The notes below the pieces were generated by a model that worked only from the letters and a program-made list of their open reading frames with translations, was not told the origin of the DNA and did no database searches. Made by a program: the position numbers and the translations under genes. From contig NZ_CP041146.1 of assembly GCF_006494775.1 (NCBI RefSeq), forward strand, positions 1,426,001-1,490,000: a stretch of 64,000 nt of DNA, given 5' to 3'. The stretch comes from Nocardioides humi. Lineage in GTDB: Bacteria; Actinomycetota; Actinomycetes; Propionibacteriales; Nocardioidaceae. Numbering within the stretch: position 1 is the first letter of the stretch; the number at the start of each line of letters is the position of its first letter. This document shows positions 30,203-39,649 of the stretch, in pieces.

Positions 30203-30508
30203 TCAGGAGACCGGACCTCCGAAGATGTCGATGCGGTGACCGTCGGCCAGGCTCACGATGGCGCGCTTGGTGTCCTTGCGCTTGCCGAGGCCGTTGCGGG
30301 TGCGGCGGACCTTGCCCGGACGGTTGAGCGTGTTCACCGAGGTGACCTTGACGCCGAAGATCTTCTCGACGGCGATCTTGATCTCGGTCTTGTTGGCGTC
30401 CGGGTGCACCAGGAAGGTGTACTTGTTGGCGTCGAGGAGGCTGTAGCTCTTCTCCGACACCACCGGCGCGATCAGGACGTCGCGGTGGTCCTTGTGCAGG
30501 GTGCTCAT
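30203..30508 (-). CDS. rplW: 50S ribosomal protein L23
   Basis: 101-residue exit-tunnel protein, docking site for trigger factor and [23 protein letters not shown] and [20 protein letters not shown] are typical. The ATG shares a base with the rplD stop (TGATG). A 24-base gap follows before rplB. Confidence 0.97.
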   Translation of the reverse strand: MSTLHKDHRDVLIAPVVSEKSYSLLDANKYTFLVHPDANKTEIKIAVEKIFGVKVTSVNTLNRPGKVRRTRNGLGKRKDTKRAIVSLADGHRIDIFGGPVS

Positions 30509-31128
30509 CAGTTGTCCTCCTCGCTCGCGCCCGCGCTGCCGCCGGCGACGAACGCCTCGTAGGCGGCCTTGCTGAAGACCACGTCGTCGCTCACGAGGAC
30601 GTCGCGGGTGTTGAGCTGGTCGACGGCCACGATGTGCACCTCGGGCGCGTTGCGCAGCGAGAGCCAGGTGAGGCTGTCGGCGCGCTCGAGCACCACGAGG
30701 AACTTGCGGCGGTCGGTCAGCTCGAAGAGCGAGGCGAGCGCGGCCTTGGTCGACGGCTTGTCGCCGGAGACCAGGCCCTCGACGACGTGGATCCGCTCGT
30801 TGCGGGCCCGGTCGGAGAGGGCCGAGCGCAGCGCGGCGGCCTTCATCTTCTTGGGGGTGCGCTGGCTGTAGTCGCGCGGCTGCGGGCCGTGGACGGTGCC
30901 ACCGCCGGCGAACTGCGGCGCCCGGGTCGAGCCCTGGCGGGCGCGGCCGGTGCCCTTCTGCTTGTAGGGCTTCTTGCCACCGCCGCGGACCTCGCCGCGG
31001 GTCTTGGTGGCGTGGGTGCCCTGACGCGCAGCGGCCTGCTGGGCGACGACGACCTGGTGGATCAGCGGGATGTTGACCTCGACGTCGAAGATCTCGGCGG
31101 GGAAGTCGACGGAAACAGTCTTGGCCAT
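30508..31128 (-). CDS. rplD: 50S ribosomal protein L4
   Basis: 206-residue tunnel protein; in E. coli also the repressor of the S10 operon. The loop reads [20 protein letters not shown] followed by [16 protein letters not shown] longer open frame exists upstream, but the ATG at 31128 ([12 protein letters not shown]) gives the family N terminus and begins five bases after rplC. A short acidic C-terminal tail (ASEEDN) is actinobacterial. Confidence 0.97.
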   Translation of the reverse strand: MAKTVSVDFPAEIFDVEVNIPLIHQVVVAQQAAARQGTHATKTRGEVRGGGKKPYKQKGTGRARQGSTRAPQFAGGGTVHGPQPRDYSQRTPKKMKAAALRSALSDRARNERIHVVEGLVSGDKPSTKAALASLFELTDRRKFLVVLERADSLTWLSLRNAPEVHIVAVDQLNTRDVLVSDDVVFSKAAYEAFVAGGSAGASEEDN

Positions 31129-31133
31129 CTCGA

Positions 31134-31784
31134 TCAGCCCTTCTTCGCAGCCGTGCGGAGAACGACGAGACCGCCCTTGGGGCCGGGGACGGCGCCCTTG
31201 ACCAGGACGATGCCCTTCTCGACGTCGACGGCGTGGACGGTGACGTTCTGGGTGGTGACGGTGTCGGTACCCATCCGGCCGGCCATGCGCAGGCCCTTGA
31301 ACACGCGGCCGGGGGTGGCGCACGCGCCGATCGAGCCCGGCTTGCGGTGGTTGCGGTGGGCACCGTGCGAGGCGCTCACGCCGGCGAAGCCGTGGCGCTT
31401 CATGACACCGGCGAAGCCCTTGCCCTTGCTGGTGCCGGTCACGTCGACGGCCTGGCCGGCCTCGAACGTGTCGACGGGCAGCTCCTGGCCGACGGTGTAC
31501 TCGCTGGCGTCGGCGGTGCGGATCTCGACCACGTGGCGACGCGGCGTCGTCCCGGCCTTGGCGAAGTGACCCGCCTGCGGCTTGTTGACCTTGCGGCCCT
31601 CGATCTCGCCGTAGCCGATCTGGATGGCGTTGTAGCCGTCCGGCTCGGGCTGGCGGACCTGGGTGACGACGTTCGTGCCGGCGGCGATCACGGTCACCGG
31701 GATGACCCGGTTGTTCTCGTCCCAGAGCTGGGTCATGCCGAGCTTGGTGCCCAGCAGCCCCTTCACGTTGCGCTCAATAGTCAT
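31134..31784 (-). CDS. rplC: 50S ribosomal protein L3
   Basis: 216-residue assembly protein near the peptidyl-transferase centre. [20 protein letters not shown], the central [16 protein letters not shown] and [20 protein letters not shown] fit throughout. The Gln methylated in other bacteria lies in the conserved central loop. ATG start, ten bases after rpsJ. Confidence 0.98.
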   Translation of the reverse strand: MTIERNVKGLLGTKLGMTQLWDENNRVIPVTVIAAGTNVVTQVRQPEPDGYNAIQIGYGEIEGRKVNKPQAGHFAKAGTTPRRHVVEIRTADASEYTVGQELPVDTFEAGQAVDVTGTSKGKGFAGVMKRHGFAGVSASHGAHRNHRKPGSIGACATPGRVFKGLRMAGRMGTDTVTTQNVTVHAVDVEKGIVLVKGAVPGPKGGLVVLRTAAKKG

Positions 31785-31794
31785 GTCTCGAACC

Positions 31795-32103
31795 TCAGAG
31801 CTTGATCTCGATGTCGACACCGGCCGGCAGGTCGAGACGCATGAGGCTGTCGACCGTCTTCGGCGTGGGGTCGATGATGTCGATGAGACGCTTGTGCGTG
31901 CGCATCTCGAAGTGCTCGCGCGAGTCCTTGTACTTGTGCGGCGAGCGGATGACACAGAAGACGTTCTTCTCGGTCGGCAGCGGCACCGGGCCGGCGACCT
32001 TCGCACCCGTGCGGGTGACCGTGTCCACGATCTTGCGCGCCGAGGTGTCGATCACCTCGTGGTCATAGGCCTTGAGCCTGATGCGGATCTTCTGTCCCGC
32101 CAT
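31795..32103 (-). CDS. rpsJ: 30S ribosomal protein S10 (NusE)
   Basis: 102-residue head protein that also acts in antitermination with Nus[40 protein letters not shown] and [20 protein letters not shown] are as expected. First gene of the S10-spc cluster. GAGAGAGA precedes the ATG, and a 371-base leader and promoter region lies upstream. Confidence 0.98.
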   Translation of the reverse strand: MAGQKIRIRLKAYDHEVIDTSARKIVDTVTRTGAKVAGPVPLPTEKNVFCVIRSPHKYKDSREHFEMRTHKRLIDIIDPTPKTVDSLMRLDLPAGVDIEIKL

Positions 32104-32474
32104 AGGTCTCTCTCGTCCTTACTCGTCGTACGACTCTGGGTCCTTCAGCTCCGACCCCCGCGGTCGGGCGTGTCGCGCCTTGTTCGTGGCACGCACGTCT
32201 CCCGGAGGGGGAAGTGGAGCTGTTGTTCTCGGCTGCCTCGGGTCTCCTGGCGTGCGGTACGAGCTGGAATCTCGACGACCGGGCACGCTCCACGCGGCTT
32301 CGGCTCGGCAGGGCCGAACGCTGACGCTGGGGAGACACGATTCAGTAGTCAAGGTCTAGCGCGCACCCCGACGACCTGCCCGGGGCAACCGGAACATCTT
32401 GGCAGAGTTCGCGGGGGTCGCCAAATCTGCGACGCCCCCGGTCTCCGCAGGGGGTGGATGCAAGGATGGCGCGC
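32104..32474. promoter_or_regulatory. Divergent intergenic region between rpsJ and the DUF-operon; S10 promoter expected here
   Basis: 371 bases without a credible gene. It must carry the S10 promoter on the minus strand and one for the plus-strand membrane operon. The best minus-strand -35 candidate is TTGACT (32347-32352), with CAGCGT 17 bases downstream as a weak -10; that would give a leader of about 210 bases. On the plus side, an imperfect hairpin GGGGGTCGC / GCGACGCCCCC (32413-32437) lies 37 bases before the chosen start. I see no clear L4-type leader structure, but cannot exclude one. Confidence 0.35.
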
Positions 32475-33662
32475 ATGACCGACGGCCCCTCGCAGCAGTA
32501 CCCGCCCCCGGGTGCGCCGCCGCCTGCGGACCCCTACCCGCCGCCCGGCGGCTTCCCCCCGCCCGGCGGTGTGCCGGAGCCGGCGGCAGCCCCCGCGCCG
32601 GGTCACGCGCCCGGGACCGCCCCGGGGTCGGCGACGGGGCCCGGACCGGCCGGCTGGGCGCCGTACCCGACCGGGCCGGGGCCTCGCCCGGCGCCGGGAC
32701 TGCTGCTCGGCGCCGCCCACAAGCCCGGCGCGCTCCCCCTGCGGCCGCTCAACCTCGGCAACATCTACGACGGCGCGTTCCGGATCATCCGGTTCAACCC
32801 GAAGGCGACGGTCGGCGCGGCGGTGCTGGTGACGGCCGTGGCGATGCTGATCCCGGTCGTGGTGACGCTGGTGCTGACCTTCACGGTCGGGCTCGCGGTG
32901 GACGCGTCCGGCGAGCTGGACCCCGACGCGACCACCGCCGACGCGCTCGGCGTGCTCGCGGCGTACGGCACGCTGCTGGTGTCCCTGGTCGTCGCCCAGA
33001 TCGGGGTGGTGTTCGTGACCGGCATGGTCGCCCACGTCACCCACGCGGCGGCGGTCGGCCGCCGGCTCGGGCTCGGCGAGGCCTGGGCGGCGACCCGCGG
33101 CAAGAGGTGGCGGCTGCTGGGGCTCACCCTGCTCCTCAACCTGGCCTTCGGGCTCCTGCTGTTCGTCTACGTGCTGCTGTGGGTCGTCGTGGTGGCGGTC
33201 AGCGGCGACCCGTGGCCGATCGTCATCTGGGGCCTGCTGAGCGTCCCCGCGTTCATCGCCCTGTGCTGCTGGCTGTGGATCCGCTTCTACTACCTGCCGG
33301 TGCCGGCGCTGATGCTGGAGCCGATCGGCATGTTCGCGGCGATCGGCCGGGGCTGGACGCTCACCGCACGGCAGTACTGGCGGACGTTCGGGATCGCGCT
33401 GCTCACCGTGCTCGTCGCCCAGTTCGCCGGCGGGCTGCTCACCGTCCCGGTCAGCATCGTCGGCAATGTCGCGGCGCTCGCCGCGCCGGAGTACGCCACC
33501 CTGCTGCTGGTCCTGACCCAGGCGATCGCGCTGGTGGTCCAGAACGCGTTCATCGCCCCGTTCCTCGCGGCCGTCACCTCCGTCCAGTACGTCGACCTCC
33601 GCATGCGCAAGGAGGCCTTCGACGTCGAGCTGATGCGTGAGGCGGGGATCGTCCCCGCATGA
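32475..33662 (+). CDS. Proline-rich multi-spanning membrane protein
   Basis: 395 residues. About 75 N-terminal residues are Pro/Gly/Ala-rich (YPPPGAPPPADPYPPPGG) and probably disordered in the cytoplasm. The rest has about six long hydrophobic helices (LLVSLVVAQIGVVFVTGMVA, FGLLLFVYVLLWVVVVAV), resembling membrane-domain proteins annotated near glycerophosphodiester-phosphodiesterase-like or DUF7544-type families. I chose the ATG at 32475 with AAGGA upstream over the GTG at 32454. It ends in an ATGA overlap with the DUF4129 gene, so it heads the operon. Function unknown; envelope maintenance together with the MoxR/DUF58 genes is inferred. Confidence 0.8.
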   Translation: MTDGPSQQYPPPGAPPPADPYPPPGGFPPPGGVPEPAAAPAPGHAPGTAPGSATGPGPAGWAPYPTGPGPRPAPGLLLGAAHKPGALPLRPLNLGNIYDGAFRIIRFNPKATVGAAVLVTAVAMLIPVVVTLVLTFTVGLAVDASGELDPDATTADALGVLAAYGTLLVSLVVAQIGVVFVTGMVAHVTHAAAVGRRLGLGEAWAATRGKRWRLLGLTLLLNLAFGLLLFVYVLLWVVVVAVSGDPWPIVIWGLLSVPAFIALCCWLWIRFYYLPVPALMLEPIGMFAAIGRGWTLTARQYWRTFGIALLTVLVAQFAGGLLTVPVSIVGNVAALAAPEYATLLLVLTQAIALVVQNAFIAPFLAAVTSVQYVDLRMRKEAFDVELMREAGIVPA

Positions 33663-34303
33663 ACCACGCGGTCCTCCCGGTGCTCCCGGCCCTGCGGCTC
33701 GACCCTCCGCTCGACCCGAGCGGCGACGAGGCGCGCCGCGAGCTGCGCCGCGAGCTGTTCCGGCCGGAGTACCACCAGGACGACGTCCTCGACCGGCTGG
33801 CCCGCTGGCTCGACCGGCTGATCACCAACACCGTCGACGCCGCCTCGGGCTCCTCGGGCCTGACCACCGCCGTCGCGATCCTGGTGGTGCTGCTCCTCGC
33901 GGCGGGGGTGCTGTTCCTGGTCAGCCGCGCCCGCCGTACGGCGACCGGGCGGGCCGCCGACGCCCCCGCGCTCACCGACGAGGTCGTGACCGCCGACGAG
34001 CTGCGCGCCCGGGCGGAGGCGGCGCTGGCCGCCGGCGACGCCGCCGGCGCCCTGGTGGACGCCTTCCGGTCGGCCGCGGTGCGGCAGATCGAGCGTGGCC
34101 GGGTCGAGGACCTTCCGCAGGCGACCGCGCACGAGCTGGCCACCGCGCTCGTAGCGGTCTTCCCCGACCACCGGGCCGCGGTCCTGCGCGGGGCCGACCT
34201 CTTCGACGGCGTCCTGTACGGCGAGCGCCCGGCCACGCCCGACCAGGCCGGTGAGCTGCTGGCGCTCGACGACGCCCTGGCCGCCCGGGCGGCCCGCCGA
34301 TGA
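33659..34303 (+). CDS. DUF4129 domain membrane protein
   Basis: 214 residues with one transmembrane helix near residues 68-90 (TTAVAILVVLLLAAGVLFLV) and a cytoplasmic helical domain with the DUF4129 pattern (GALVDAFRSAAVRQIERGRV, then TAHELATAL and GADLFDGVLYGERPAT). Overlaps both neighbours by 4 bases. DUF4129 proteins regularly accompany MoxR and DUF58 genes. The biochemical role is not established. Confidence 0.85.
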   Translation: MNHAVLPVLPALRLDPPLDPSGDEARRELRRELFRPEYHQDDVLDRLARWLDRLITNTVDAASGSSGLTTAVAILVVLLLAAGVLFLVSRARRTATGRAADAPALTDEVVTADELRARAEAALAAGDAAGALVDAFRSAAVRQIERGRVEDLPQATAHELATALVAVFPDHRAAVLRGADLFDGVLYGERPATPDQAGELLALDDALAARAARR

Positions 34304-35439
34304 CCCGGCTGCGCGTCGGCCGCGCGCGGGTCGTGGTCATCGCGGCGATCGTGCTCGCCCTCGTGGTCGGCGTGTGGCTGACCCGCGGCGCGGAGGAGTA
34401 CCCCGGCACGGCCGATCCGCGGAACCCGGCGCCCGAGGGCGCCCAGGCGGTGGCGCGGGTGCTGGAGGACCAGGGCGTGGACGTGACGATCGCCCGCTCG
34501 GCCGACGCCTTCGAGGACGCTGTGGTCGACGACGGGACCACGGTCGTGGTCAGCAGCACCCACGAGCTCGCGCCGAGCACGCTCGCGCGACTGCGCGAGC
34601 ACGCCGCCTCCGCAGCGCGGGTGGTGCTGGTGGAGCCGGGCTACGCGCTGGCGCGGGAGATCGACGAGGAGCTCGGCACGCTCCCCGTCGCGGCCGACGA
34701 CGCGGACGCCGTCGCCGCCCGGTGCCCCGACGGCGTTGCGGGCGTGGGCCTCGACGGGCTGACGGTCGAGGTGGACCGGGCGACGTCGTACCGCCTCGAC
34801 GGCGACGGTGAGGAGTGCTTCCCCCGCGAGGCCGGCTCGCTGGTGCGCACCGTCGACGGGCTGGTCCTGTTCGGGGCGGGGCAGGCGCTGACCAATGACC
34901 AGGTGACCCGCGGCGACAACGCCGCGGTGGCACTGCGGCTGCTCGGGCACGACCCACGGCTGGTCTGGTACGTCCCCGACGCCGCCGACGCCGTCGCCGA
35001 CGACGCGGTGACCATCGGCACGCTACTGCCGGACTGGATCGGTCCGGGGCTGTGGGTGCTGGCGCTGAGCGGCGTCGCGCTGGTGCTGTGGCGGTTCCGC
35101 CGGCTGGGACCGCTCTCGACCGAGCCGCTGCCGGTGGTCGTCCGCGCGGTGGAGACGGCGCGCAGCCGGGGCCGCATGTACCGCCGCAGCGGCGACCGCG
35201 CCCACGCCGCCCGCGCGCTGCGCCGGGCCGCGTGCGCCGACATCGCCGGCCGGCTCCGCCTCGACCGCGGCACCGCTCCCCCGGCGGTCGCCGAGGCCGC
35301 CGCGCGCCACCTCGGCGCCCCCGTCGCCACCGTGGCCGCACTGCTCGACGACGACCGCACGCCCCCGGCCACCGACCAGGACCTGGTCCGGTTCGCGCAG
35401 GACCTGGCCCGACTCAGGAGAGAGGTACGACGCTCATGA
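34300..35439 (+). CDS. DUF4350 domain membrane protein
   Basis: 379 residues: an N-terminal membrane helix (VVVIAAIVLALVVGVWLT), an extracytoplasmic DUF4350 domain of about 200 residues with a ThuA/glutamine-amidotransferase-like pattern (VARVLEDQGVDVTIARSAD, VVVSSTHELAPS), a second helix (LWVLALSGVALVLWRF) and a cytoplasmic tail. Starts in an ATGA overlap with the DUF4129 gene and ends in another with the MoxR gene, so the proteins are probably made together. Confidence 0.85.
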   Translation: MTRLRVGRARVVVIAAIVLALVVGVWLTRGAEEYPGTADPRNPAPEGAQAVARVLEDQGVDVTIARSADAFEDAVVDDGTTVVVSSTHELAPSTLARLREHAASAARVVLVEPGYALAREIDEELGTLPVAADDADAVAARCPDGVAGVGLDGLTVEVDRATSYRLDGDGEECFPREAGSLVRTVDGLVLFGAGQALTNDQVTRGDNAAVALRLLGHDPRLVWYVPDAADAVADDAVTIGTLLPDWIGPGLWVLALSGVALVLWRFRRLGPLSTEPLPVVVRAVETARSRGRMYRRSGDRAHAARALRRAACADIAGRLRLDRGTAPPAVAEAAARHLGAPVATVAALLDDDRTPPATDQDLVRFAQDLARLRREVRRS

Positions 35440-36428
35440 CCCAGATGCCACCGCCACCCCCGACCCGCGGGGACGAGCACGCCGTGCGCGAGCGGCTGCT
35501 CGCCGTACGCCAGGAGGTGGCCAAGGCCGTGGTCGGCCAGGACGCCGCCGTGTCCGGGCTGCTGGTCGCGCTGCTGTGCGGGGGCCACGTGCTGATGGAG
35601 GGTGTGCCCGGCACGGCGAAGACGCTGCTGGTGCGGACCCTCGCGCAGAGCCTGGAGGTGCAGACCCGGCGGGTGCAGTTCACGCCGGACCTGATGCCGG
35701 GCGACATCACCGGCTCGCTGGTGATCGACTCCGCCGGCGGCGGCGAGCTCAGCTTCCGCGAGGGGCCGATCTTCACCAACCTGCTGCTCGCCGACGAGAT
35801 CAACCGCACGCCCCCGAAGACCCAGTCGGCGCTGCTGGAGGCGATGGAGGAGGGCCAGGTGTCCGCCGACGGCGTGACCCGGCCGCTGCCGCGGCCGTTC
35901 CTGGTCGCCGCGACGCAGAACCCGGTCGAGTTCGAGGGCACCTACCCGCTGCCGGAGGCCCAGCTGGACCGGTTCCTGCTGAAGGTGGTCCTGCCCGTCC
36001 CGCCGCGCGAGGACGAGATCACCATCCTCACCCGGCACGCCGAGGGCTTCGACCCCCGCGACGTCGCCGGCGCCGGGGTGCGGGCCGTCGCCGGGTCCGC
36101 GGACCTGGAGGCCGGCCAGGCGGCGGTCACGAAGGTGCAGGTCTCGCCCGAGGTGGCGTCGTACATCGTCGACATCGCGCGGGCGACCCGGCAGTCCCCC
36201 TCGCTGTCGCTGGGGGTGAGCCCGCGCGGTGCGACGGCGCTGCTGCGCGCGGCCCGCGCCTGGGCCTGGCTGTCGGGGCGCGACTTCGTGACGCCCGACG
36301 ACGTGAAGGCGCTGGCCCAGGCGTCCCTGGCCCACCGGCTCGGTGTCCGGCCCGAGGCCGAGCTCGAGGGGGTGGACGTCGCGCAGGTGCTGGCCTCCGC
36401 GATCGCGTCCGTCCCGGTGCCGCGCTGA
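35436..36428 (+). CDS. MoxR-family AAA+ ATPase
   Basis: 330 residues. Walker A GVPGTAKT near residue 60, Walker B LLADEINR, sensor region AATQNPVEFEGTYPLPEAQL and the C-terminal lid (SPRGATALLRAARAWAWLSG) make this a clear MoxR (RavA/YeaC-type) ATPase. MoxR proteins act as chaperones for VWA-domain proteins or complexes, and the next gene encodes a DUF58 protein, the usual partner. ATG start in an ATGA overlap with the upstream gene. Confidence 0.93.
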   Translation: MTQMPPPPPTRGDEHAVRERLLAVRQEVAKAVVGQDAAVSGLLVALLCGGHVLMEGVPGTAKTLLVRTLAQSLEVQTRRVQFTPDLMPGDITGSLVIDSAGGGELSFREGPIFTNLLLADEINRTPPKTQSALLEAMEEGQVSADGVTRPLPRPFLVAATQNPVEFEGTYPLPEAQLDRFLLKVVLPVPPREDEITILTRHAEGFDPRDVAGAGVRAVAGSADLEAGQAAVTKVQVSPEVASYIVDIARATRQSPSLSLGVSPRGATALLRAARAWAWLSGRDFVTPDDVKALAQASLAHRLGVRPEAELEGVDVAQVLASAIASVPVPR

Positions 36429-36438
36429 GGGTCTCCTG

Positions 36439-37767
36439 ATGGTCATCTCCGGCCGGGTCCCGCTGCTGCTCCTCCTGGGGGTGGTGGCGGTCGCGCTGCG
36501 CCCGCAGGCGGGCACGGTCTGGCTCTGGCTGCTCGGCGTGCTCCTGCTGGTCGGGCTCGACCGGCTGCTGGCACCCTCGCCCGCCCTCGCCTCGCTGAGC
36601 CGGCGGCCGCCCGGGTCGGTGCGGCTGGGCGACCCGGCCACGTCCGAGCTGGTCGTGGCCGGCAGCGGCCGGCCCCTCCATCTGCAGGTCCGCGACGCCT
36701 GGCAGCCCTCCGCCGGCGCCCACGACAACCGCTTCCGGCTCCGGCTCGCTCCCGGCGACCGGCGCCGGCTGACCACGCCGCTGCTCCCGCGCCGGCGTGG
36801 CGACCTGCGCGGCGACGGCGTCACCGTCCGGTCCTGGGGACCGCTCGGGCTGGTCGCGCGGCAGCGGACCTATGACGTGCCCGGCTCGGTGCGGGCGCTG
36901 CCGCCGTTCGAGTCCCGCAAGCACCTGCCGTCCCGGCTCGCCCGGCTGCGCGACCTCGACGGCCGGGCGGCGGTCCGCGTGCGCGGGCAGGGCACCGAGT
37001 TCGACTCGCTGCGGGAGTACGTCCGCGGCGACGACGTCCGGTCCATCGACTGGCGCGCCTCCGCCCGCAGCCCGCACGTCGTGGTCCGCACCTGGCAGCC
37101 GGAGCGGGACCGCCGCGTCGTCCTGGTCCTCGACACCTCGCGTACGTCGGCCGGGCGGGTCGCGCGCACTGTCGGAGAGTCGGAGACCGACGGGATGCCG
37201 CGACTCGACGCCGCGATGGACTCCGCACTGCTGCTCGCGGCGCTGGCCTCGCGCGCCGGCGACCGGGTCGACTTCGTCGCCGGCGACCGTCGGGTCCGGG
37301 CCCGCCAGCGACTGCACGGCACCCGCGACGTCGCCGCCCGGCTGCAGGAGCAGATGGCCGAGCTGGACCCGGTCCTGGTCGAGGCCGACTGGGACCTGCT
37401 CGCCGGCGCGGTCCAGGGCTTCGGGCGGCAGCGCGCCCTCGTCGTCCTCCTGACGGCGCTGGAGCCCTCCGCCGTCGCCGACGGCCTGCTGCCCGTGCTG
37501 CCCGTCCTCACCCGCCACCACCGCGTGGTGATCGCCTCGGTACGCGACCCGGAGCTGAACCGGACCGCCTCCGTGTCCGACGATCTCGTGCCCACCGCCG
37601 ACGACGTCTACGCCGCCGCGGCGGCCTCCCACGAGCTGCACCGCCGCGCCCGCACCCGCGACATGCTGGTCCGCCTCGGCGTGGACGTCGTCGACGCCGA
37701 CGCCGGCGAGCTGCCGCCCGCCCTGGCCGACCACTACCTCGCCCTCAAGGCACAGGGGCTGTTGTAG
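36439..37767 (+). CDS. DUF58 domain protein (VWA-like MoxR partner)
   Basis: 442 residues: two N-terminal hydrophobic helices (PLLLLLGVVAVAL, LWLLGVLLLVGLD), then a beta-rich part and the DUF58 signature FDSLREYVRGDDVRSIDW followed by RASARS. The region after it (RRVVLVLDTSRTSAGR) has a von Willebrand A-like fold with a DxS site. It starts ten bases after the MoxR stop; CTCCTG rather than a strong Shine-Dalgarno sequence precedes the ATG. Last gene of the five-gene operon. Confidence 0.92.
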   Translation: MVISGRVPLLLLLGVVAVALRPQAGTVWLWLLGVLLLVGLDRLLAPSPALASLSRRPPGSVRLGDPATSELVVAGSGRPLHLQVRDAWQPSAGAHDNRFRLRLAPGDRRRLTTPLLPRRRGDLRGDGVTVRSWGPLGLVARQRTYDVPGSVRALPPFESRKHLPSRLARLRDLDGRAAVRVRGQGTEFDSLREYVRGDDVRSIDWRASARSPHVVVRTWQPERDRRVVLVLDTSRTSAGRVARTVGESETDGMPRLDAAMDSALLLAALASRAGDRVDFVAGDRRVRARQRLHGTRDVAARLQEQMAELDPVLVEADWDLLAGAVQGFGRQRALVVLLTALEPSAVADGLLPVLPVLTRHHRVVIASVRDPELNRTASVSDDLVPTADDVYAAAAASHELHRRARTRDMLVRLGVDVVDADAGELPPALADHYLALKAQGLL

Positions 37768-37808
37768 GCCCGGGTTTGGCGCCACCGCGCGGCGGGCAGC
37801 GTCGGCTC

Positions 37809-38606
37809 GTGCGAGCACGGAGACTCTCGGTCCTGGTCTGCCTCACGGCGCTGATCGTCGCGCTGGTCGGCACGTCGGCGCCCCCGGCCACCGCCGGCGA
37901 TGCGCGCGTCCTGAAGCACGCCTCGATCTACCACGCCAAGAAGATCAAGGGCCACGGCTGCGCGATCCCGACCATCCCCCTGGACACGACGGCGAACGTC
38001 ACCGCCTACTACCAGGCGCTCGCGCCGTGCTTGAAGCGCGATTGGAAGAAGGTCGTCAAGAGCGCCAAGAAGCGGTTCCACGCGCCGAAGCTGGTGGTCT
38101 GGACGGGCGTGTCCAAGAAGAGCAAGTGCGGCGCCTACACCGGGCTGTCCTTCTACTGCAGCGCGAAGCGCGGCACCGTCTTCATGTACGCCGACGAGAT
38201 CACCCAACTGTGGGCCGCATGGCCCGGCAACCCGGTCGCCCAGCGCAACATCAGGCTCGCCGCGCTGCACACCCTCGCCCATGAGTACGGCCATCACATC
38301 CAGCACCTCTCCGGTGTGCTCGGCGCGTGGCATCGCTCCTCGATCCGCGCGGGGGCTGCCAAGAGGGCCACCCTCGAGCGCCGTCTCGAGCTGCAGGCCA
38401 GCTGCCTGGGCAACCTGTTCCTGCAGGCCGAGGCGGCCAGCGTCGGGCTGACGCCCGCCGAGGCGGCAGACTTCGGCTGGAGCACCATCGCGGTGGCGAA
38501 CCACGGCAGCACGACCAGCCAGCAGTACTGGATCACCCGTGGCCGCACCCACGCCCGGGTCAAGGCCTGCAACACCTGGAAGGCGCCCGCCGCACTGGTC
38601 TCCTGA
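37809..38606 (+). CDS. Secreted neutral zinc metallopeptidase (YpfJ-like)
   Basis: 265 residues from the GTG at 37809. The frame stays open to a TTG at 37776, but the GTG places basic residues (VRARR) directly before the signal peptide hydrophobic core LVCLTALIVALVGTSAPPATA. Zinc motif LAHEYGHHIQHL (HEYGH), with the distal acidic residue in RLELQASCLGNLF, as in the putative neutral zinc metallopeptidase family. Probably extracellular. Two Cys pairs may form disulfides. Substrate unknown. Confidence 0.8.
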   Translation: MRARRLSVLVCLTALIVALVGTSAPPATAGDARVLKHASIYHAKKIKGHGCAIPTIPLDTTANVTAYYQALAPCLKRDWKKVVKSAKKRFHAPKLVVWTGVSKKSKCGAYTGLSFYCSAKRGTVFMYADEITQLWAAWPGNPVAQRNIRLAALHTLAHEYGHHIQHLSGVLGAWHRSSIRAGAAKRATLERRLELQASCLGNLFLQAEAASVGLTPAEAADFGWSTIAVANHGSTTSQQYWITRGRTHARVKACNTWKAPAALVS

Positions 38607-38670
38607 CCTCCGCCGCGCCGTGGGAACCGGCAGCGGGGAACCGGTAGGCGGAGCGCGGCGTCGGAGTGCC

Positions 38671-39633
38671 ATGCACACGACACCCGGACCCCGACGTACC
38701 GCACTCGTCCTCGCCGGCCTCGCCACGGTCGTGGCCCTCGCCGGCTGCAGCAGCTCCGACCGCTCCGCCTCCGGCGGCGACTCACGGCCCGCGACCGCCG
38801 ACCTGGAGATGACCGAGCAGGCGGGCGAGCGCTCGGCCGTGCAGGACGCCGACGCGGCGGCCGAGGCGCCGGCCGGAGCGCCGGCCGACGACGCCGGAGG
38901 CAGGGACGCCGGGAAGAACGCAGCGGCCCAGCAGCCCGCCGTCATCTCCACGGGCACCGTCTCCCTGGAGGCCGAGGACGTCGGCAAGGCGCGGCTGGGG
39001 GTCCGCAAGCTGGTGGACCAGTACCAGGGCACCGTCGGCGAGCAGGAGACCACGACCGGCGAGAAGGGCGAGCTGAGCACCGCGCGGCTGGTGCTCCGGG
39101 TGCCGAGCGATCGCTTCGACGACCTGGTGGCGGCGCTGGAGGAGGTCGCGACGCCGACGGGCACGACCACCAACGGCCAGGACGTCACCGCCGAGGTGGT
39201 CGACGTCGACGCCCGGATCCGGGCGCAGCGCAAGAGCGTGGGCCGGATCGAGGCGCTCCTCGCCCGCGCCGAGAGCATCGAGCAGATCGTCGCGATCGAG
39301 GCCCAGCTCGCCAGCCGCCAGGCCGACCTCGACGCCCTCGAGTCCCGCCAGCGCTGGCTCGCCGACCAGACCAGCCTGTCGACGGTCACCGTCTACATCG
39401 AGCAGCCGGCCGAGAAGGACGAGTCGTCCGAGGAGGACACCGCCGACGGCTTCCTCGGCGGGCTCGCCCGGGGCTGGGACGCCTTCGTCGACGGGTTCGG
39501 CGCCGTGCTCCTCGTCGTCGGGTTCCTGCTCCCCTGGCTCGTGCTCCTCGCCCTCCTGGCCACGCCGGTGTGGGTCGTCGTCCGGCGCCGCCGGCGCGGC
39601 GTCACGCCCCCGGCGACACCGGCCGGCCCCTGA
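38671..39633 (+). CDS. DUF4349 lipoprotein with coiled coil and C-terminal membrane helix
   Basis: 320 residues. Lipobox LAGC near residue 28 (VVALAGCSSSD) predicts a lipid anchor. An Ala/Asp-rich low-complexity linker follows, then the DUF4349 domain (ISTGTVSLEAEDV, LVLRVPSDRFDDLVAAL). It includes an amphipathic coiled coil (ARIRAQRKSVGRIEALLARA, QLASRQADLDALESRQRWLA) and ends in a membrane helix (AVLLVVGFLLPWLVLLALLA) with a basic tail. The ATG lies 64 bases after the peptidase gene. The gap holds a direct repeat of GGAACCGG. Function unknown. Confidence 0.85.
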   Translation: MHTTPGPRRTALVLAGLATVVALAGCSSSDRSASGGDSRPATADLEMTEQAGERSAVQDADAAAEAPAGAPADDAGGRDAGKNAAAQQPAVISTGTVSLEAEDVGKARLGVRKLVDQYQGTVGEQETTTGEKGELSTARLVLRVPSDRFDDLVAALEEVATPTGTTTNGQDVTAEVVDVDARIRAQRKSVGRIEALLARAESIEQIVAIEAQLASRQADLDALESRQRWLADQTSLSTVTVYIEQPAEKDESSEEDTADGFLGGLARGWDAFVDGFGAVLLVVGFLLPWLVLLALLATPVWVVVRRRRRGVTPPATPAGP

Positions 39634-39649
39634 CCCGCGGCGGCCCGGC

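Noticed and set aside
37776..37808. TTG start of the metallopeptidase gene at 37776
   Set aside because: It would put 11 extra residues before the basic part of the signal peptide and has no ribosome site; the GTG at 37809 gives a normal signal peptide.
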